Shown in pieces: positions 1-7,255 of a stretch of DNA of 31,372 nucleotides. A model generated the notes under the pieces. That model was not told the origin of the DNA. It did not search any database and worked only from the letters and a program-made list of their open reading frames with translations. The first letter of the stretch is position 1, and every line of letters begins with the position of its first letter. Origin of the DNA: a virus; the IMG/VR virus record IMGVR_UViG_3300028767_000070, positions 1 through 31,372 of that record; one strand, written 5' to 3'. The position numbers and the translations under genes are program-made.

Positions 1-111
1 ATTAACCTTAAAAGTCGGATATAATTTGAATTGACCGACGCGAAAATAGATCTTTCTTCAACTTAAATCGCAAAACTATGCTAGTAAAAACCTTTGGAGC
101 GGCAGTTCAAG

Positions 112-134
112 GAATTAACGCTACTATAGCTACT
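112..134. other. attL attachment site
   Basis: Host yifB sequence (GGAATTAACGCTAC) runs into phage sequence here. Aligning GCTACTATAGCTAC at attL with GTAACAATTGTTAC at attR leaves two candidate shared core dinucleotides, AC (123-124) or AT (126-127). Either choice rebuilds an attB encoding Ala-Thr-Ile-Val-Thr-Ile-Glu, the expected YifB sequence. The lack of a long duplicated core fits a large serine recombinase rather than a tyrosine integrase. Confidence 0.8.
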
Positions 135-165
135 TATATACAACTACTATTTACAATTATTTATA

Positions 166-173
166 TATCTTTG
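166..173 (+). promoter_or_regulatory. Possible -7 box for the integrase gene
   Basis: TATCTTTG matches the Bacteroidota -7 consensus TAnnTTTG and lies about 50 bp before the integrase start. No good TTG-type -33 box is present at the expected distance, so it may be weak or need an activator. Confidence 0.4.
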
Positions 174-221
174 TATTCAGAAATCAGATACAAAACTAAT
201 CAATAATAAATAATTAACACC

Positions 222-2264
222 ATGAAATCAGCTGAAAATTCAAATAAAAGAGTTTGTTTCTATTTAAGAAACTCAACTAATGCTGGCGGTCAAGACTTCA
301 TTTTTCAAAGGGAAGCATTACAGAGTGTATTTAACACTAGAAATGATTTAATTTTTGTTGGTGAATATGCTGAACAAGTCAGCGGTAAACTAGAAGATAT
401 TGAAGAGAGACCAGAACTGAGTAAATTAATGCAAGCTGTCAATAATGGTGATGTTGATTCTGTCTGGGTATATGATGTTAAAAGGCTTGCCAGAAATTCT
501 ATTGTACTACAAACTGTTTGTCGAGATTGTGCAAAGGTTGGAGTTAATGTGTTTTTCAAAGAAGAGAATATTAACACACTTACTCCAAAGGGTGAACAAG
601 ATGCAATGGCAAAAATGATATTAAATTTACTGGGTGAATTTGCAGAACAAGACAGGTCGGCATTTATTAGAAAAGGTATTGATGGCAAAAAAACATCAGC
701 CAGAGCAGGTAATTATGTTGGTGGTAATTTACCATGTGGTTATGCCTTTGAGAATGCTGGTATTAAAAGTAAATTTTTACCTAAAAAGATATTTATTGAT
801 GATAAGCAAAGAAAGATAGTAGAATTTGTGTTTGATGAAATTGGTAATAAAAAACAATCTTGTAATGCCACAGCAATTAACCTCAATAATAAAAAGTTAA
901 TTGATTCATCTTTTGATACAGTAATGAAATCTAAAAACTATGGTTCAAAAAATAACAGATGGTTATTTCATAGCTGGGCTGGTGGTACAGTTAAATCAAT
1001 TATTAATTGTACTTGGTATATTAAAGGCGAGGGATATAGAATATATGATAATGAAAAAATTGAATTGGATGATAGTTTAACTTTTATCGATTCTGAATTA
1101 TGGCACAGGGCAAATGAACAATTAAAGAAAAACCAATTTGTAAAAACCAAAACAAAGCACAGTTATTTAATCAAAGATTTATTATTTTGTGAATGTGGAC
1201 AACCTATGTACCCACAAAACTCAACCAGATGGCATTATAAATGTAAATTGAATATACAAAACAATAGGGATAAATCCATTAAATGTGATTCAAGTAAAAG
1301 CATTGGAATAGAACAACTGGAAAATACAATTTTTCTATTGATCAAAAATAAATTACCAGAATTCAAATTAACAGTTCAAAAGAAAGAAAATAAAATTGAC
1401 CAGATCAATAATCAAATAAATGAAAATAATTCTATTATAGGAATAATTAACAGTAACAACATAACAAAACTAACTGATCAAAGGAAAAGAACTTTAAATC
1501 TATTTGAAAAATTCGGTGGTGATGGTGCTGATCTGGAAAATAAAATTTTAGCTATTGATAACGAGATCAAACAGGAAAGAAAGAAAATTAACCAGCTAGA
1601 ATCAGATAACAAACAATTGAGTATGTCACTAACTCAACTGGATATGGCTACAGAGATTGAAAATAATATTAGAATGATTGAAACTGATAGGAATTTAATT
1701 AAATATTATTTTGAACGCCTTATCAAAAAAGTAACTGTTTTGGGTGGTCTTAAAAGACAATTAGTTAATGTAGTTAAAATTGAATGGAACGATAATATAA
1801 ATAACAATAATAGCACATATTTGTTATATCATTCAAAAGTAAAAATTAATCCTCTATATTATTTCATGAGTTCAACTGAAAATAATACAATTGATTGGAC
1901 AGCATCAACAAAAACACTTAATATAACTGAGAATAACGAAACAATTAAATTGTCAATTGAAGAAATTGTTAAGGTCTTAAATGCTCATTACTGGGAATAT
2001 GCAGAACAATTATTACCAAATAAAATGCTTGAAAATTTTCCATTGATTCGGGAACATAAAAACCTATCAACAGCAGAACAATTTAATACACCTGTTAAGC
2101 CCGAAACATTTGGAATTGATTTAAACAACTTAAATTATACAGAACATCCAAACTACCAACAGTATAATAATTTGCTTACAGTAGTCAACAGTGGAGCAAT
2201 TAACTACAAATTTAGATTAAATATGGGTGTTGGTAAATTAGAAATTGTAACACCATTCATTTAA
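222..2264 (+). CDS. int: Large serine recombinase (prophage integrase)
   Basis: This 680-residue protein catalyses site-specific integration at attB in yifB and, with a directionality factor not identified here, excision. The resolvase-like catalytic domain spans about residues 10-150, with the motif YLRNST placing the nucleophile at Ser18, and DVKRLARN (85-92) carrying the conserved catalytic arginines. A recombinase domain follows (about 165-300). A zinc ribbon has cysteines 323, 325, 341 and 355, and a coiled-coil segment lies at about 375-485, the usual layout of large serine integrases. The roughly 170 residues after the coiled coil are not recognised and make the protein longer than many relatives. 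The gene is directly adjacent to attL, as expected, and is read in the same direction as the interrupted yifB. Confidence 0.95.
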   Translation: MKSAENSNKRVCFYLRNSTNAGGQDFIFQREALQSVFNTRNDLIFVGEYAEQVSGKLEDIEERPELSKLMQAVNNGDVDSVWVYDVKRLARNSIVLQTVCRDCAKVGVNVFFKEENINTLTPKGEQDAMAKMILNLLGEFAEQDRSAFIRKGIDGKKTSARAGNYVGGNLPCGYAFENAGIKSKFLPKKIFIDDKQRKIVEFVFDEIGNKKQSCNATAINLNNKKLIDSSFDTVMKSKNYGSKNNRWLFHSWAGGTVKSIINCTWYIKGEGYRIYDNEKIELDDSLTFIDSELWHRANEQLKKNQFVKTKTKHSYLIKDLLFCECGQPMYPQNSTRWHYKCKLNIQNNRDKSIKCDSSKSIGIEQLENTIFLLIKNKLPEFKLTVQKKENKIDQINNQINENNSIIGIINSNNITKLTDQRKRTLNLFEKFGGDGADLENKILAIDNEIKQERKKINQLESDNKQLSMSLTQLDMATEIENNIRMIETDRNLIKYYFERLIKKVTVLGGLKRQLVNVVKIEWNDNINNNNSTYLLYHSKVKINPLYYFMSSTENNTIDWTASTKTLNITENNETIKLSIEEIVKVLNAHYWEYAEQLLPNKMLENFPLIREHKNLSTAEQFNTPVKPETFGIDLNNLNYTEHPNYQQYNNLLTVVNSGAINYKFRLNMGVGKLEIVTPFI

Positions 2265-2274
2265 TTAAATCATA

Positions 2275-2318
2275 ATTACACTAAAGCTTGTGTAATCAAA
2301 ATTAAACAACTATGTTTG
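2275..2318 (+). promoter_or_regulatory. Host-type promoter with overlapping dyad
   Basis: A -33 TTG (2288-2290), a 20 bp spacer and TATGTTTG (2311-2318) match the Bacteroidota housekeeping sigma consensus TTG/TAnnTTTG very well. A 7 bp inverted repeat, ATTACAC (2275-2281) and GTGTAAT (2290-2296), overlaps the -33 box and could be an operator. The promoter would drive the single gene at 2380. Confidence 0.65.
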
Positions 2319-2379
2319 CATCGTCTTAACAACAACTGGAAAAAATTAAATATATTATTAACATATAACAATTAACATT

Positions 2380-3147
2380 ATGGCAGCACCTAGCGATTTT
2401 TACAATTATTTTCAAGCAATCAAAGAAAATCAAAAATTAGTTGATGAATTGAATTTAACAGCAGAACAAACAGTTTTATTAAACAAAACCAATGCTGAAT
2501 TAAGCGATACAGATAGAGCTATATTAAAAAAATCTGTAAAAAATACACAAACTACAATTGTTGAAATTTGGAAAGAAAAACAACCAACCAAATTTCAAAA
2601 GTATTTTAACTCAATTAAAAATGATTCTTCAAAAATTACTGAGTTAAAATTAACTGAAAGACAGACTTTGTTGTTAAATAAAAATAATGATGATTTAACC
2701 GATTCTGAACGCACTGAATTAAAACAATCTGTTACACCAGAACAAAAACAATTTTTATTACCAAAATCATCAAGCGGAAAAACAATACCAACATATAAAA
2801 AGTTAACTAAGGCTGAAATTAAAATACAAGAAGAAAAAGATAGAGCCGAAGCAATTGCAGCTAATTCAGAGGAACAAAAAAAGATAGTTCATTTATTTAG
2901 CGAATTAAATATTTTAACTAATAGGTTTGAAAAACATGTACTAGCTTACACCCCCGAAGAGATAAAAGATTTTAAAGATAAACTAACTAAATTTCAATCA
3001 AGTATTGATACTAAAATAAAAGAAGCCAAAGAAGCTAAATTAAAAGCAGACAAAGAAGCAGCACAAGCAAAAATTGACGCTTTGAAAAAGCAAATTGAAG
3101 ATGCAGCAGCAGAGTTAAAAAAACTTGAAGAATTAGAACAAAAATAA
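2380..3147 (+). CDS. Unknown protein with duplicated helical domain and coiled-coil tail
   Basis: I do not recognise this 255-residue protein. It has two similar units of about 50 residues (roughly 7-56 and 72-121). Each begins F-x-x-YF-x-x-I-K, contains an L-x-L-T-x-x-Q/R-T-x-LLN segment, and ends in an acidic stretch followed by LK-x-SV. Residues from about 147 to the end are strongly charged and predicted by eye to form a long coiled coil. There is no signal peptide or membrane segment, so it is probably cytosolic. It stands alone between the integrase and the leftward operon, with its own consensus host promoter and a strong terminator. That is the usual arrangement of a gene expressed in the lysogen (a moron), for example for superinfection exclusion. 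The function is otherwise unknown; an excision or integration accessory role is an alternative. Confidence 0.8.
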   Translation: MAAPSDFYNYFQAIKENQKLVDELNLTAEQTVLLNKTNAELSDTDRAILKKSVKNTQTTIVEIWKEKQPTKFQKYFNSIKNDSSKITELKLTERQTLLLNKNNDDLTDSERTELKQSVTPEQKQFLLPKSSSGKTIPTYKKLTKAEIKIQEEKDRAEAIAANSEEQKKIVHLFSELNILTNRFEKHVLAYTPEEIKDFKDKLTKFQSSIDTKIKEAKEAKLKADKEAAQAKIDALKKQIEDAAAELKKLEELEQK

Positions 3148-3180
3148 TACTATCACTCTCTAAATATTATTTACAGATAA

Positions 3181-3216
3181 GGGGCTGCACTAATTAAGTG
3201 TAACCCCTTTTTATTT
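3181..3216 (+). terminator. Rho-independent terminator after the gene at 2380
   Basis: GGGGCTGCAC (3181-3190) pairs with GTGTAACCCC (3198-3207) around a 7 nt loop, with two G-U pairs, followed by a T-rich run. Read on the minus strand the stem is followed by only a weak T tract, so termination of the opposing operon here is less certain. Confidence 0.8.
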
Positions 3217-3287
3217 GTCCCCTGTTCAATTAATTCTATTATTCCAGTACATTGTACCATTCAACAGTAACAGGGCTTTAAATCGCT

Positions 3288-3596
3288 TTATTCATCTTCA
3301 TTTGGTTTGTCTGGCAATATTCTTAGCTCAATAAAATTTAATCGGTTCTTTTTATCTTTCTTTTGATAGTTCATTTCACCAAGGAATTCTGTTTTTAATT
3401 TGGTATAACCATCTTCAATGGTTGCAAATTCAATATCTTTATTTTTTGATATGAAGTTTAACATTATGTCATGCATTAAATCTTGATCCTCTGAACTTTT
3501 AAAACCTGTTGTATTTTCATATTCATGTATTTTATTGAGTTGGCAATATTTCAATAGATCGGTGTATTTTCTTTCAATTATTTCATTTGCTGTCAT
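3288..3596 (-). CDS. Small protein resembling sigma factor region 2
   Basis: This is the last gene of the leftward operon, 102 residues. The segment NEIIERKYTDLLKYC followed by DQDLMHDIMLNFI resembles the helices of ECF sigma region 2 (A-x-D-L-x-Q-D-V-F-x-x-x) often seen in truncated form in Bacteroidota phages. No region 4 is present. The C-terminal third is charged and unrecognised. Its start overlaps the preceding small membrane gene by 14 bases, supporting translational coupling. If the resemblance is real it could redirect RNA polymerase to the late promoters described elsewhere in this window. It could equally be an unrelated helical protein. Confidence 0.7.
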   Translation of the reverse strand: MTANEIIERKYTDLLKYCQLNKIHEYENTTGFKSSEDQDLMHDIMLNFISKNKDIEFATIEDGYTKLKTEFLGEMNYQKKDKKNRLNFIELRILPDKPNEDE

Positions 3597-3708
3597 TGTT
3601 AAGTTTTTTAGCTCTTTTATTTTTGATTATCGTCTTAATTATTTTTGGAGTATAGAATATTAACAGTATTAGTGATAATATGAATTTAGTTTTATTTAAT
3701 TTTTCCAT
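3583..3708 (-). CDS. Small predicted membrane protein (41 aa)
   Basis: The reading frame starts MEKLNKTKFILSLILL and ends in a lysine-rich tail. A single hydrophobic segment at about residues 9-22 suggests a membrane protein with its basic tail in the cytoplasm. It fills the gap between the HNH gene (23 bp upstream) and the sigma-like gene, whose start codon it overlaps (14 bases shared). It is short, but the overlap and operon position support it being translated. Function is unknown. Confidence 0.5.
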   Translation of the reverse strand: MEKLNKTKFILSLILLIFYTPKIIKTIIKNKRAKKLNNDSK

Positions 3709-3731
3709 TGGTATATTATTTTGTTTAGTTA

Positions 3732-4037
3732 TTAGAATGTTTTTCCCCCATGTAACTCACCATGACACTTAGCACATAAGCTTTGTAGTTGATCATAATC
3801 TAGGAATAAAGCCCATTTTTCACCATCTGTTTTACCTTGTATAAATGGGGTCTGGTGATGGACTTGTGTTGCAAATGATACTCTTTCATAATCCAAACAG
3901 CGTTCACATACTGGATTGTTTTGTAACTTAAGCTGTCTTAATTTCAACCATTTAACAGAACTATAAAATTTTGCTCTTTCCTTTTGATTATCTGTTTTTT
4001 CTGGTTGTTTTTTGGTTATTTTATTAATTGTCGGCAT
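3732..4037 (-). CDS. HNH endonuclease
   Basis: This 101-residue protein has the complete zinc-bound HNH signature: C44-x2-C47, the paired His60-His61 (QVHHQTP), and C88-x2-C91-His92 with a further His96. The N-terminal ~30 residues are basic. Small stand-alone HNH proteins in phages cut DNA in recombination, packaging (nearly always beside the terminase) or homing. Here the gene is in the leftward early operon, 4 bp after the ribbon-helix-helix gene and far from the terminase. A role in packaging is therefore less likely than in replication, recombination or attack on competing DNA. Confidence 0.85.
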   Translation of the reverse strand: MPTINKITKKQPEKTDNQKERAKFYSSVKWLKLRQLKLQNNPVCERCLDYERVSFATQVHHQTPFIQGKTDGEKWALFLDYDQLQSLCAKCHGELHGGKTF

Positions 4038-4041
4038 ATAG

Positions 4042-4239
4042 TTAATTGTTTATTTGGTTATTGTCTATTAGATTGTATAATGATTCAGAATTTTTTGATA
4101 TGAATGATGTTACCATTGTGCGAACTAGTAAACTTTTGCTTACTTTAAAAGATTCGGATAATTCTGTAATAGTTAGAAAATCATTTGGTGAAAATCGAAT
4201 TGATAATCTATCAGCATCATTTAATTGTTTTTTTTTCAT
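4042..4239 (-). CDS. Ribbon-helix-helix DNA-binding protein, candidate regulator
   Basis: This 65-residue protein begins MKKKQLNDADRLSIRF, continues with a short strand that would form the DNA-contacting ribbon, then two helices (LTITELSESFKVS and KSLLVRTMVTSFI). This is the fold of MetJ/Arc/CopG and MobC-type proteins, which dimerise and bind operators. It lies inside the leftward operon, overlapping the preceding gene by 23 bases. As one of few recognisable DNA-binding regulators here, it is a candidate for binding the paired element upstream of this operon and of the rightward early operon. That link is inference only. Confidence 0.75.
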   Translation of the reverse strand: MKKKQLNDADRLSIRFSPNDFLTITELSESFKVSKSLLVRTMVTSFISKNSESLYNLIDNNQINN

Positions 4240-4438
4240 AGTTGAGTATATTGTTAATATGTATTATTTTAGCAGCGGTGGTATTATCTTCAAATTTAAT
4301 TCTGTTTGAAGTATCAATTAAGATATTATTATCATTTTTATAAATCAATTCACCTGTTTCTTTTATTATTCCATTGTATGGTGATATATATGTTAATTGA
4401 ACTATATCATTTTGTAAACCTTTTGTATTTTTCATCAA
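4217..4438 (-). CDS. Unknown protein (73 aa)
   Basis: Not recognised. The protein is short, with alternating hydrophobic and polar residues (VQLTYISPYNG, LIYKNDNNILIDTSNRI) suggesting a small beta-rich fold, and no membrane segment. It overlaps the nuclease-like gene upstream by 32 bases and the ribbon-helix-helix gene downstream by 23 bases. The dense overlaps in the leftward operon are the main support for its being real. The start used is the one giving the longest product; a second methionine follows immediately. Confidence 0.6.
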   Translation of the reverse strand: MMKNTKGLQNDIVQLTYISPYNGIIKETGELIYKNDNNILIDTSNRIKFEDNTTAAKIIHINNILNYEKKTIK

Positions 4439-4940
4439 ATTCTCTTTTTACATATTTATTCAATTCATAATCATAACAGTAATATGAACCTTTTTCAATT
4501 GGTATTAATAGCCTATCTTCATACTTGTATTGTTTCAGAGTTTTAATCCAAATCTTAACATCTGGTTTTAATTCTAGTTCGTCCCTGTTTAAAGTGCTTA
4601 TATCACATATCCAAAATTTTGTTTTCTGATTATCCAAAAAATTGATATACCATTTCAGATCAGCTTTTGCATTCTGTAGGGCTGTTAATTTATCTGGTTC
4701 AATAAAAAGAGCTGGATATTTATTAATGTTTATTTCCCTTGTCTTTAATTCCAGCACCCCTTTTTTATACCCTTGTTTTTGGTTGGCAATGAATGAATAA
4801 TCAATTCTTTCAAATTCTTTGTTACTGGTTACACTTTCGAAAAACCTTGCACCTGTTGTACCTGTCAAGAATGCTAGATTAGCAGTGCATATAGCCTCAC
4901 AGGCTCTACCATATTCAATTTCGTCATTAGTTAATTTCAT
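4407..4940 (-). CDS. PD-(D/E)XK-like nuclease
   Basis: The 177-residue protein shows the spacing of the PD-(D/E)XK superfamily: Glu15 in an N-terminal helix (GRACEAICTANL), Asp47 in ERIDYSF, then the strand VLELKTRE with Glu64-x-Lys66, followed by a helix containing Q88. These enzymes cleave DNA; in phages they serve as exonucleases, Holliday-junction resolvases or host-DNA degrading nucleases. It is the second gene of the leftward operon, and its start codon overlaps the stop of the small membrane gene (ATGA). No recombinase partner such as a single-strand annealing protein is recognisable nearby. The nuclease assignment rests on motifs only. Confidence 0.75.
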   Translation of the reverse strand: MKLTNDEIEYGRACEAICTANLAFLTGTTGARFFESVTSNKEFERIDYSFIANQKQGYKKGVLELKTREININKYPALFIEPDKLTALQNAKADLKWYINFLDNQKTKFWICDISTLNRDELELKPDVKIWIKTLKQYKYEDRLLIPIEKGSYYCYDYELNKYVKREFDEKYKRFTK

Positions 4941-5113
4941 TTTATTTTAAAAGTTGATATTCTATTATTTAATTCCACCCATTTAATACTATCTTGTTGA
5001 TGTATTATTGTTTGTTGTTTTTGTATTGTTTTAATTCTATTTGATTGAATTGCAATATTTATTTGAATTATAGTTAATGATATACTAATTATTAGTATTA
5101 AAAAATCTTTCAT
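4937..5113 (-). CDS. Small membrane-anchored protein (58 aa), first gene of leftward operon
   Basis: The frame begins MKDFLILIISISLTIIQINI, a hydrophobic segment of about 20 residues, followed by a glutamine-rich helix (QKQQTIIHQQDSIKW). It could be a single-pass membrane protein with a short periplasmic helix. It starts 38 bp after the conserved AAACTATTTATA promoter element and ends in an ATGA overlap with the nuclease-like gene, so it is placed as a true first gene of the operon. It is just below the usual 60-residue reporting limit. Function unknown. Confidence 0.7.
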   Translation of the reverse strand: MKDFLILIISISLTIIQINIAIQSNRIKTIQKQQTIIHQQDSIKWVELNNRISTFKIK

Positions 5114-5151
5114 GTTTATTTTTTTTATTTGGTTATTTATTTGCTTATACC

Positions 5152-5243
5152 TATAAATAGTTTTGAAAAAGCAAATGTTATGTATTTTTGAAAATTATTA
5201 TTAACAAATATGTAATTTATTATTCATTCTAAATAGTGTTAAT
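5152..5243 (-). promoter_or_regulatory. Bipartite early promoter/operator, leftward copy
   Basis: On the minus strand a 33 bp element (5243 to 5211, beginning ATTAACACTATTTAG and ending AATAAATTACA) is followed after exactly 47 nt by AAACTATTTATA (5163 to 5152). The same two blocks with the same 47 nt spacing occur on the plus strand at 8960-9051. Each block is identical between the copies while the spacer is not, so selection is the natural explanation. The ATG of the first gene follows 38 nt later. The 12 bp block could hold the -10 region. Confidence 0.75.
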
Positions 5244-5269
5244 AGAAAATTCTTTCCTTTAATTGGTTA

Positions 5270-5328
5270 TTAGGCTACAATATTTGTACTTTATAGCAAT
5301 ATATGCTGTTTTAGGCTACAAAATTTGT
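5270..5328. repeat. Direct repeat of an 18 bp word next to the gene at 5329
   Basis: TTAGGCTACAATATTTGT (5270-5287) and TTAGGCTACAAAATTTGT (5311-5328) differ at one position and start 41 bp apart. The second copy contains the 11 bp palindrome ACAAAATTTGT and abuts the stop codon of the leftward gene. The repeat could be a pair of protein-binding sites; no function can be assigned. Confidence 0.55.
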
Positions 5329-6051
5329 TTAAAACAATCTATAGTTCAACCCCACCCCACAAGACCAACCAACCCGAAAATCAGTTAATTTTACATTGGA
5401 GTTTATACCATACCCCATAAATAACCCAAATTTCCACCTATTTTGCTGTTTTACAGGTAGTTTATTGATAATTAATACACTATTAAGGTCTGAAAAGTTA
5501 ACATATTTGGACCTACTTAAGGCAGTAATAATATATTTATCTGATTGATTTACTACATTATAACTCAACTTTACCTGTATTTTATTAGTATCAATTGACG
5601 TTAAAACCTCTTTATTGATTAGATCTATGCGATTTGATCCGCTGATGGTCTGGTTTACCGAACTATCAGAGTATTGAAACTTGAAGTGTGTATTAATATA
5701 AGTGCGGTTACTGTCTGACAAAGTGTTTAAATTGCTTTGGGTTGGTAAATTTATATTTGCTGTTACCTGTATTGCTACAGCGGTGTTTTTGGTTTGCTTT
5801 GTCTGGTTATATAAATCTTTATTGAATTGCTTAAGGTCTTTAGCTGTATTAACTGTATATGTTCCTTTACTAAATTCAAATTGTTTTGTTAACCTGTTAT
5901 AGTTCTTTTTAATTGTATCGTTCTGAACAGTTAAATTATAATTTTCAGTTGATAAATTATTATTCTTAGTTTTGAAATATGAATAAGTTAATATATTCAA
6001 CAGTACTAAGGTTATTATAATGACTGTAATTTTTACATTGATTGTTTTCAT
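5329..6051 (-). CDS. Membrane-anchored coiled-coil protein with glycine/aromatic C-terminus
   Basis: This 240-residue protein has an N-terminal signal anchor (MKTINVKITVIIITLVLLN). A periplasmic helical stretch (about 25-90, asparagine-rich with coiled-coil character) follows, then a central beta-rich region. The C-terminus (WKFGLFMGYGIN ... CGVGLNYRLF) has alternating aromatic and glycine residues and ends in phenylalanine, like small outer-membrane beta segments. Proteins of this layout are frequent in Bacteroidota phages and lack a known function. A protein spanning from inner to outer membrane could act as a spanin-like lysis factor, but it could also modify the envelope of the lysogen. 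It stands alone on the minus strand, outside the early operon. Confidence 0.75.
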   Translation of the reverse strand: MKTINVKITVIIITLVLLNILTYSYFKTKNNNLSTENYNLTVQNDTIKKNYNRLTKQFEFSKGTYTVNTAKDLKQFNKDLYNQTKQTKNTAVAIQVTANINLPTQSNLNTLSDSNRTYINTHFKFQYSDSSVNQTISGSNRIDLINKEVLTSIDTNKIQVKLSYNVVNQSDKYIITALSRSKYVNFSDLNSVLIINKLPVKQQNRWKFGLFMGYGINSNVKLTDFRVGWSCGVGLNYRLF

Positions 6052-7049
6052 CTCTTTATTTTTCTTTATTATATTATAAAGTTAATATTGAGATTTTAAA
6101 CAGTTATTCAAAACAATCTATTCAACTATTTTAATTAAGTAGTCTTGAAATATTAAATAAATATGCTTTGATGGTTAATTGCTTTGCTCTGGTTGAATTA
6201 ATACCCTCTGGTTGGTACATTCACCTGTTTTCTGGTTAAAGTCGCTTAGATCGCTTTAAAATGGCTTGTTTTGTTCATCTGGGTTGGTATGGGTATTCAA
6301 TAGGGTGGTTTACCTTAATTCTCTGGGTTGGTAGCTTACTAGTTCTATGGGTTGGTGTATGGTTTACCTGTATTTAGGCTATAGGAGCTATTTAAAGGCT
6401 GTAGGTTGAATTATTACCCTCTGGTTGGTATGTTTGCCTGTCTGAGTGGTTAAAAGTAGCTCTAAGGGTCTTATTCTGGTGGGTTGGTTGCTTTGTTCCT
6501 GGGCTTTGCTTTATATATTTCAATATTAATTAACTTTAATCTATAATAATATAATAATAAATCAGTAATAATCAATCAATTATAATAATATGAATAATAT
6601 TATGAGAAAAAAACAATGATTTGTAGAATTGAAATTATAAATTATTTCTCTTAATTTTTTAAGTCTTGAACGGGTGTGTGTGCGCTCAGGCGCATGATTC
6701 TACCAATAAGAAATAATAAAACCAACATAATCAATAAAAATATTGTGCTGAAAGCAAAGTTTATTTTCTTAACATAATTGAACTATCAACAGATCATAAT
6801 TGAAAAATAGCATATCAATAGATTATAATTAACTATTATATAATTATAGATTACTATTATAGATTAGTTAATTGTTTATTTTGTAAATTTTATAATTTAT
6901 TTACACCCCATAAACCCCACTCTGGGGATTTGACCCCTACTGATTAATAGATAGTTAGATGTAAAGTACTTATATACAGTACATATTTAAAACACACCCC
7001 TACTGTATATCAACAAGTTACAAATAATTGAAAGTTTTTTAAGAATAAG
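6052..7049. other. Non-coding region, candidate origin/regulatory zone
   Basis: About 1 kb without a convincing gene separates the leftward gene at 5329 from the rightward replication operon. It contains, in order: promoter space for the leftward gene; a G-rich segment of GGTTGG-type repeats (6184-6500); an AT-rich stretch of TAATAATA words (6540-6600); a short hairpin TGCGC-TCAG-GCGCA near 6690; a CCCCA-CTC-TGGGG hairpin (6915-6927); and the word ACCCCTACTG twice (6933-6942 and 6996-7005). Only tiny frames without support are present. A repeat array beside an AT-rich stretch and next to an initiator gene fits a replication origin. Confidence 0.5.
6184..6500. repeat. GGTTGG-type repeat cluster
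   Basis: At least six copies of TGGTTGGTA/TGGGTTGGTA-like words occur at about 6209, 6281, 6325, 6349, 6422 and 6481. A 27 bp block starting GGTTGAATTA (6191-6217) recurs at 6404-6430 with a single mismatch, and the similarity continues imperfectly for about 25 bp more. TTGCTCTGGT (6184-6193) and GTTGGTTGCT (6483-6492) at the two ends of the cluster both occur in the reverse complement of the 18 bp repeats inside the replication initiator gene. Confidence 0.65.
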
Positions 7050-7080
7050 TTGTTTTTGTTAATCCATATTAGTACATTTG
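7050..7080 (+). promoter_or_regulatory. Host-type promoter for the replication operon
   Basis: TTG (7050-7052), a 20 nt spacer and TACATTTG (7073-7080) match the Bacteroidota consensus. The -7 region lies within ATTAGTACATTTGT, the same 14 bases found in the promoter at 8849-8879. Transcription would start near 7087, giving an untranslated leader of about 250 nt before the gene at 7336. Confidence 0.6.
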
Positions 7081-7255
7081 TACATATATTAAGGTATATT
7101 TTATTAAAACATATTACATTTCATTACAAAATATCAATAAAAATAGTTATTATTCTATATATCAATATATTAAATAATTAAAGAAATATTAATATTCATT
7201 AGTGTTTTTGGTTTTAGTATTATATTTATCAATGTAATCAGTTAATTTTGATTAT

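Larger units (their letters stand above)
78..206 (+). pseudogene. yifB: 5' fragment of host yifB/comM, interrupted by the prophage
   Basis: The frame begins MLVKTFGAAVQGINAT, the typical N-terminus of the YifB/ComM family of Mg-chelatase-like AAA+ ATPases. It then crosses into phage DNA after about 16 codons and continues as 26 unrelated residues to a stop at 204-206. The missing part of the gene reappears in frame at 31243-31372. In Vibrio and Acinetobacter, ComM is a helicase promoting branch migration during natural transformation; its role in Bacteroidota is less established. In the lysogen this start codon would yield only a 42-residue peptide. The host yifB promoter would now read toward the integrase, since no terminator is visible between them. 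Confidence 0.9.

Noticed and set aside
222-2264. Integrase disrupted or decayed
   Set aside because: The frame is open with intact nucleophile, arginines and zinc ribbon, so there is no sign of decay.
4042-4438. Toxin-antitoxin pair (ribbon-helix-helix plus 73-residue gene)
   Set aside because: The neighbour shows no toxin family motif and both genes are embedded in a seven-gene operon with overlaps on both sides; cannot be supported.
6589-6790. Tiny frames (such as MNNIMRKKQ, and a hydrophobic 25-codon frame on the minus strand near 6700)
   Set aside because: Too short, no leader or operon context, and a random expectation in AT-rich DNA.
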